Shown here piece after piece: positions 5,739 to 9,801 of a stretch of DNA of 9,801 nucleotides. The stretch comes from JBNGDW01 sp049975325 (lineage in GTDB: Bacteria > Cloacimonadota > Cloacimonadia > JGIOTU-2 > JBNGDW01). The translations under genes and the position numbers were made by a program. The DNA is taken from the NCBI GenBank assembly GCA_049975325.1, contig JBNGDW010000063.1:1-9801 (forward strand), in the 5' to 3' direction. The notes under the pieces are model-generated. The model did no database searches. It was not told the DNA's origin and was given only the letters and a program-made list of their open reading frames with translations. Numbering within the stretch: the stretch's first letter is position 1; each line of letters begins with the position of its first letter.

Positions 5739-7043
5739 TTATTTTAGAATTTTTAATCTAAGGATTTTTATGCGTTGTTCGTCTAATTTTTCTACTGTAA
5801 ATTCGAAACGATCGTCAAAAACCACTTTTTCTCCTTCCTCAGGTATCCTGCCGAAGAGTGAGTATAAAAATCCAGAAACGCTGTCAAATTCATCATCAAT
5901 ATTCATATTAAAAGATTCTCTTAATTCATCGAGATCGATAGAGACGTCTATGAGGTATTCTTTATTATTCAGTTTTTTTATATAGATTTTTTTCTTATCA
6001 CTTTCATCCAATATTTCTCCTACGATTTCTTCAAGAGTATCTTCTAATGTAACCAGTCCAGAAGTACCTCCATATTCATCGACTACGATTGCCAAATGGA
6101 TCTTATTTTTTCGGAAGTAATTGAGAAGATGATTAATTCGGATATTTTCAGGAACAAAATGGCATTTTCTCAACAGTGACCTGATAGTAGGAGAGGGTTT
6201 GCCAGTCTCCTCTTCCTTTTGCTCCCCGGTAGTGGTATTTTTTAAAATATCACCTGCACTGAGAATTACATCTTTTGCGTAAACAATTCCTATAATGCTA
6301 TCTATGTTACCACGATAAATAGGGATGCGAGAATAACCTGAGTTTTTTATGACCTCAACCAGTTTTTCAAGCCCATCTGCAATATCTACAGCAACAATAT
6401 CCACTCGGGGGGTCATGATCTCTTTCGCTCGTTTATCAGAAAACTCAAAGGCACTGTTTAATAGCTTTTGTTCATAGGTAGGGAGGGCAAAGCTTTCGCC
6501 ATCGTGAATTATGCTTCTAATATCTTCTGGAGTAATTTGTACCTTTTCCTCAGCCATAAGAGCCTTTTTATTAGGTGTAAAAAGATAGATTAGCCACTCG
6601 AGAATTTTTACTATAGGGAAAAGGATGATTTTTAAAAAGCCAACAACAAGGGATACTCTTGGTGCAAATCTTTCAGCAGACTGAATAGCATAGGTTTTGG
6701 GGGTAATATCGCCAATTATAAGTATCAACATTGTTACGAGAATGATTTCTATGGTTAAGGCAACAGATTCAGAAATGAAGCTGACACTTTGACTTATTTG
6801 CAAAGCCAGCCCAGCTGATAAAGCGGATATTGCCACATTAGCGCTATCATTGCCCAATATTAGCGTAATCATTAACTGCTGTGGATGCTTAAGTAATCGG
6901 GCTGCATATTTTTGGTGTATAGCGTTTGAACGCTCAAGTTTTTTTCTATATGCTTTGGATAAGGAAAAGAATGCCGTCTCACTTCCTGAAGAAAAGGCAG
7001 AAAAGATAATGAATACTATAATAAGAACTATAGTTCCCGTCAT
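5739..7043 (-). CDS. CNNM/CorC family (DUF21-CBS) membrane protein
   Basis: A 434-residue inner-membrane protein of the family often annotated as hemolysin or magnesium/cobalt efflux protein CorC; members are linked to Mg2+ transport or its regulation. Order of domains: DUF21 membrane part (about 1-180) with a first membrane helix followed by SSGSETAFFSL (18-28), further helices near 55-80, 92-112 and 127-155, and GDITPKTYA (111-119); a first CBS motif from about 206 (EIMTPRVDIVAVD); a second near 290-348 with VVDEYGGTSGLVTLEDTLEEI; and a C-terminal CorC/HlyC-type domain (355-432). The insert between the CBS motifs (about 265-285) is Glu/Thr/Lys-rich. ATG start with AAGGA 8 bases upstream inside the end of ybeY; one base separates the genes. 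The ybeY-corC pairing is common in bacteria. Confidence 0.93.
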   Translation of the reverse strand: MTGTIVLIIVFIIFSAFSSGSETAFFSLSKAYRKKLERSNAIHQKYAARLLKHPQQLMITLILGNDSANVAISALSAGLALQISQSVSFISESVALTIEIILVTMLILIIGDITPKTYAIQSAERFAPRVSLVVGFLKIILFPIVKILEWLIYLFTPNKKALMAEEKVQITPEDIRSIIHDGESFALPTYEQKLLNSAFEFSDKRAKEIMTPRVDIVAVDIADGLEKLVEVIKNSGYSRIPIYRGNIDSIIGIVYAKDVILSAGDILKNTTTGEQKEEETGKPSPTIRSLLRKCHFVPENIRINHLLNYFRKNKIHLAIVVDEYGGTSGLVTLEDTLEEIVGEILDESDKKKIYIKKLNNKEYLIDVSIDLDELRESFNMNIDDEFDSVSGFLYSLFGRIPEEGEKVVFDDRFEFTVEKLDEQRIKILRLKILK

Positions 7044-7044
7044 T

Positions 7045-7485
7045 CTATTTATCCTTTTTACCTATCTTTTGTAAATAATATTCTGTTTTCATGTCCATTT
7101 CTTTTTCTGTTTCTTCTTTGTCATGGGAGTATCCCATCAGATGCAAGATGCCATGGGTAAGAAGCCTTTCTACCTCTTCTTGAAATGATACTTTATAATC
7201 TTGAGCCTGTGTTTCTGCCTTTTCAAGAGAGATATATACTTCTCCAATAAAAGGTGAACTTCCTGGAGGAGTAAAGTCAGAGGCAGGAAAAGCAAGTACA
7301 TCTGTAGGGGATTGTATCCCACGAAATTTCTGATTTAATTTCTTTATATAAGAATTATCTGTCAATATAATATTTACAGATGTTTTGACTGCTAATTTTT
7401 CGTTTTCTAAGATGATATTTGCCAGTTTTTTTAGCCTATCATGATTGAGCATGTTAGGCATCTGGGAAAATATATTTATGTTCAC
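7045..7485 (-). CDS. ybeY: Endoribonuclease YbeY (rRNA maturation factor)
   Basis: A zinc-dependent single-strand endoribonuclease needed for 16S rRNA 3'-end maturation and ribosome quality control. The 146 residues match the usual size. The zinc motif H-x3-H-x5-H is complete: His111, His115 and His121 in LTHGILHLMGYSHD. Upstream is the family signature LNQKFRGIQSPTDVLAFP (50-67), followed by GEVYIS (81-86). The start is GTG at 7485, overlapping the TGA stop of pgpH by four bases (GTGA), which points to translational coupling. The N-terminus MNINIFSQ fits short YbeY forms; an internal ATG at codon 9 is possible but would cut the first strand. Confidence 0.95.
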   Translation of the reverse strand: MNINIFSQMPNMLNHDRLKKLANIILENEKLAVKTSVNIILTDNSYIKKLNQKFRGIQSPTDVLAFPASDFTPPGSSPFIGEVYISLEKAETQAQDYKVSFQEEVERLLTHGILHLMGYSHDKEETEKEMDMKTEYYLQKIGKKDK

Positions 7486-9665
7486 TTGCTTAAATTCTCT
7501 TTATCTGATTTTTCTTCAGGATATGCTATGCGCTTCTGATAAATACCGAGCAAGATCGGCATTACCGCCTCTTTAATGAGTTTGAGCTCTTTCAACGATA
7601 TCCCGGATTCAGAGAGCTGATCGGTTTCGATAAGTTTTTTTATTGCTTTGTCTACGGTGTTGCTGATTTCTTCAGATGTAGGATTGTCGAGTGATTTAGT
7701 CACTGATTCTATTACATCAGCGAGCATGACAACTGCGGCTTCTTTTGTTTGCGGTTTTGGCCCATCATAGAAGAAATTAGATTCATCAAATTTTTTGTCT
7801 GATTGAGTCGCTTCTTGATAGAAATAGCTTATCTGAGATGTGCCGTGATGTTGGCGAATTATATCGATAATAGCCTTTGGTAGATTATATTCTTCCGCCA
7901 ATTTGACTCCATCCTCTACATGCTGTTTAATAATCTTGGCACTCTGTTCAGGATCCAGGTCATCATGAATATTTTGCTGATCTTTTATATTTTCTATAAA
8001 AAACTCTGGATTTTTCATTTTACCGATGTCGTGATAGTAACTGCCCACTCGGGCAAGCACATGATTTGCCCCAATTGCCTTTGCTGCTGCTTCTGCAAGG
8101 TTTCCAACCACTATACTATGATGATAGCTTCCGGATGCCACTTCAGCATAGTTGCTTAATGGCATCCTGCTAAAATCGCCTAATTCCAAGAGGTGAAGGT
8201 CTGTTACACCTGGGAGATGACGCTCTATAGGTTCTAGTAATGCCATGCTCCCGAGAAGTGAAATTACTGCACCTCCTACTCCCCAACCAAAGTTAGTTAT
8301 GATCTCAAAAATTCCTTGTGGGTTCAATCCTCCTAAAATAAGATTTAATCCAGCCAGAAAAACGATAATATAAAACGCCGCATGATAGAAATCTCGTCTC
8401 TCTCGCGGATGCGGCAAAGCGATAAGTGCCGCCATACCAGAACACCCAATAATAAATGAGGTGGAAAAATCGAGGTTAAGAGGACCTGCGAACAAAAGTA
8501 GATTTACAACTCCAAAAGTCAGACTTGCCGGTACACCAACCAAAAAAGCGAGTAAAATTATGGGTAGACCAAATGGGACGAGATAAACCGAAATTCCTTC
8601 TATACTTTGTGCGAGTATCAGGAGTATGGCAAGAAGTAAGGTAAAGCCAACAAAGGTTCTGAAAAGTGCTTTACTATTGAGTATCTCTGGATGTAAAAAG
8701 TAAAAGAAAATAATAAATAAAGACAAAACCAAAAAGATATAGAGAAACTGTGTAATGAGAGGCATTATCTGAGGTGCTATAGAGCCTGTCTCCTGGTGTT
8801 GTGCTCTATTTAATGCCTTGAGTTTTTTATATATATCCTCTGTAACCTTTTGATGTTCTTGGACGATTAATTCGTTTTCCAGAACTTCGCCCGTTATAGC
8901 AGGTACAGATGCCCGCGCCTGACGAATTGCTTGCTGGGTTTTTTGTTCGTCGTAGACAATATTCTCAACCAGAATGTTATCTAATATTTCTGCAAAAAGA
9001 GTCTCCCAGTTCCTATTCTTAATGATGTCCCGGTTATTTTCGATGGCAAGCTGTTTTGCTTTATCTTTTGTGATTAGGTCAGCAGAGGGAATCTCGCGCT
9101 CTCCCTCGACATCGATTAAGATTATCTTCTCCTTTTGGGACTGTCTGTTTATTAAGCCTTTTGAGAAGATAATGCGAATGCTCTGCTGCATTCTTTCATA
9201 AATAATCTCCGAATTTTCTTTTAATAATTGATAACCGTATGGGAAAATGTTATATCCTGCTTGTTTTAGCCTTGTATTTGCCTCATTTTCAGATACATTT
9301 TGGGAAATGAGCTGTTCTACGAGCAGAAAGAAGTTGTCGAGTTTCTTGTGTGTCTGAAACAGTGCATCTTGCGAAACTGTGTAGCGGGGGAGGATGGTTT
9401 GTTCTATCTGGTCCCGCTTTTGCTGTAATACTTCCTCATCTTCGTAGATTGGGAAGGTAAACGGTGCGATAATTGTGCGAGGTGCAATTTCACCGATTTC
9501 TAGTTGAATTTCTTTTTGAGAAAGAGTTTGATTACTGAAAAGGAGATTAACAAAGAAGATAACAGCAGCGGCTATGGCAAGAGTAATGAATGCCTCTGTC
9601 AGTTTCTTGCTGGTTCTTGAATTATTCATAATTTGCTTTGAGGGGCGTGCGTCCTTTTCTTTCAA
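7482..9665 (-). CDS. pgpH: PgpH-type 7TM-HD cyclic-di-AMP phosphodiesterase
   Basis: A 727-residue membrane protein of the 7TMR-HD family, whose studied members hydrolyse c-di-AMP to pApA. Layout: N-terminal membrane helix (22-43); extracytoplasmic 7TMR-HDED-type region (about 50-300) with IGEIAPRTIIAPFTFPIYED; seven membrane helices between 302 and 478 (about 302-324, 334-353, 357-377, 379-397, 402-418, 428-446, 452-478); and a cytoplasmic HD domain (about 500-660). All metal ligands of the family are visible: His516 (GSYHHS), His545-Asp546 (YHDIGK), His582 (KQHVEDG), His606-His607 (RQHHGT) and Asp650 (LADVIES). The start is TTG at 9665 without a clear Shine-Dalgarno sequence; the first ATG is codon 13 (9629), also poorly preceded. 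It lies 31 bases after the U tract of a terminator and heads the pgpH-ybeY-corC-DUF3108 run. Confidence 0.94.
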   Translation of the reverse strand: MKEKDARPSKQIMNNSRTSKKLTEAFITLAIAAAVIFFVNLLFSNQTLSQKEIQLEIGEIAPRTIIAPFTFPIYEDEEVLQQKRDQIEQTILPRYTVSQDALFQTHKKLDNFFLLVEQLISQNVSENEANTRLKQAGYNIFPYGYQLLKENSEIIYERMQQSIRIIFSKGLINRQSQKEKIILIDVEGEREIPSADLITKDKAKQLAIENNRDIIKNRNWETLFAEILDNILVENIVYDEQKTQQAIRQARASVPAITGEVLENELIVQEHQKVTEDIYKKLKALNRAQHQETGSIAPQIMPLITQFLYIFLVLSLFIIFFYFLHPEILNSKALFRTFVGFTLLLAILLILAQSIEGISVYLVPFGLPIILLAFLVGVPASLTFGVVNLLLFAGPLNLDFSTSFIIGCSGMAALIALPHPRERRDFYHAAFYIIVFLAGLNLILGGLNPQGIFEIITNFGWGVGGAVISLLGSMALLEPIERHLPGVTDLHLLELGDFSRMPLSNYAEVASGSYHHSIVVGNLAEAAAKAIGANHVLARVGSYYHDIGKMKNPEFFIENIKDQQNIHDDLDPEQSAKIIKQHVEDGVKLAEEYNLPKAIIDIIRQHHGTSQISYFYQEATQSDKKFDESNFFYDGPKPQTKEAAVVMLADVIESVTKSLDNPTSEEISNTVDKAIKKLIETDQLSESGISLKELKLIKEAVMPILLGIYQKRIAYPEEKSDKENLSK

Positions 9666-9696
9666 GAATAGTTTTTTGGGGATCGTGATTAGATGT

Positions 9697-9759
9697 AAAA
9701 AGCCCCTTATTTTGAGATAATAATTTTGTTCTTTTTATATATCTCCCTAATAAGGGGCT
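9697..9759 (-). terminator. Rho-independent terminator with a long loop
   Basis: A perfect 11-bp inverted repeat AGCCCCTTATT (9701-9711) / AATAAGGGGCT (9749-9759) ends in TTTTT on the minus strand (9701-9697). The 37-base AT-rich interior holds a second 6-bp stem GAGATA/TATCTC (9714-9719 with 9740-9745), so the whole may fold as one long interrupted hairpin. It starts 11 bases after the stop of the LysM-like gene and separates it from pgpH. There is no T run on the plus-strand side, so it works for minus-strand transcripts only. Confidence 0.8.
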
Positions 9760-9770
9760 AAGTATGGAAA

Positions 9771-9801
9771 TCAGTCTCTTGGAATGCGAAGAATTTGGCC
9801 T
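9771..9801 (-). CDS. 3' end of a probable LysM-domain protein
   Basis: Only nine codons are present: GQILRIPRD followed by TGA (9771-9773). G-Q-x-L-R-I-P close to the C-terminus is the classic last strand of a LysM peptidoglycan-binding repeat (G-x-x-L-x-I-P), and many LysM proteins end within a few residues of it. A strong terminator follows directly, which supports this being a true gene end. The rest of the protein is outside the window, so it could be a hydrolase, a lipoprotein or a plain LysM protein. Confidence 0.6.
   Translation of the reverse strand, partial: GQILRIPRD

Noticed and set aside
9627..9665. ATG at 9629 as the true pgpH start
   Set aside because: It is possible but has no ribosome binding site either, and the TTG frame keeps a charged N-terminal tail usual before the first helix; left as an alternative only.
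9660..9700. Riboswitch or other structured leader before pgpH
   Set aside because: The space between the terminator and the start is too short for a known riboswitch class and no conserved core was recognised.

Overview
The window reads as a single-orientation chromosomal housekeeping block from an AT-rich bacterium with a two-membrane type of envelope. Nearly all genes lie on the minus strand. At the left edge, the last codons of a plus-strand gene look like the end of a C-terminal sorting or FlgD-like Ig domain (the kind used by type IX secretion). At the right edge, the last codons of a minus-strand gene look like the end of a LysM domain. These two scraps, a periplasmic DUF3108-type protein, and a PgpH-type HD phosphodiesterase next to ybeY suggest an FCB-group or candidate-phylum lineage (for example WOR-3, Cloacimonadota or a relative). 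That placement is inference, not proof.

Layout in the direction of minus-strand transcription (right to left): (1) the LysM-like gene end at 9801-9771, closed by a strong hairpin terminator (9759-9697). (2) A tightly packed envelope/RNA cluster: pgpH (c-di-AMP phosphodiesterase, 9665-7482), ybeY (rRNA-processing endonuclease, 4-base overlap), a CNNM/CorC-type membrane protein (1-base gap), and a DUF3108 exported protein (20-base gap). (3) A probable promoter, then a soluble alkaline-phosphatase-superfamily hydrolase (4870-3704). (4) An intergenic stretch with a repeat and a possible promoter, a tiny hydrophobic peptide gene with an excellent ribosome binding site (3520-3410) that may be frameshifted, and a stand-alone Smr-domain protein (3355-3086). 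(5) A second operon with a TTGACA box: ndk (2910-2488), ackA (2446-1247) and ddl (1227-292), convergent with the sorting-domain gene end at 1-54.

Functionally, the right half concerns second-messenger turnover (c-di-AMP), ribosome quality and envelope homeostasis. The left half joins ATP generation from acetyl phosphate (AckA), spreading of that phosphate to other nucleoside diphosphates (Ndk), and ATP-dependent D-Ala-D-Ala synthesis for peptidoglycan (Ddl). Shine-Dalgarno sequences of the AGGAG type are clear for several genes and move the likely starts of ndk, ackA and the phosphatase-like gene downstream of their longest reading frames. pgpH and the DUF3108 gene instead begin at TTG codons without a visible Shine-Dalgarno sequence. 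No rRNA, tRNA, CRISPR array, transposon or phage signature was seen. I found no convincing new multi-gene system; the most interesting item is the small peptide gene with a second open frame immediately after it.
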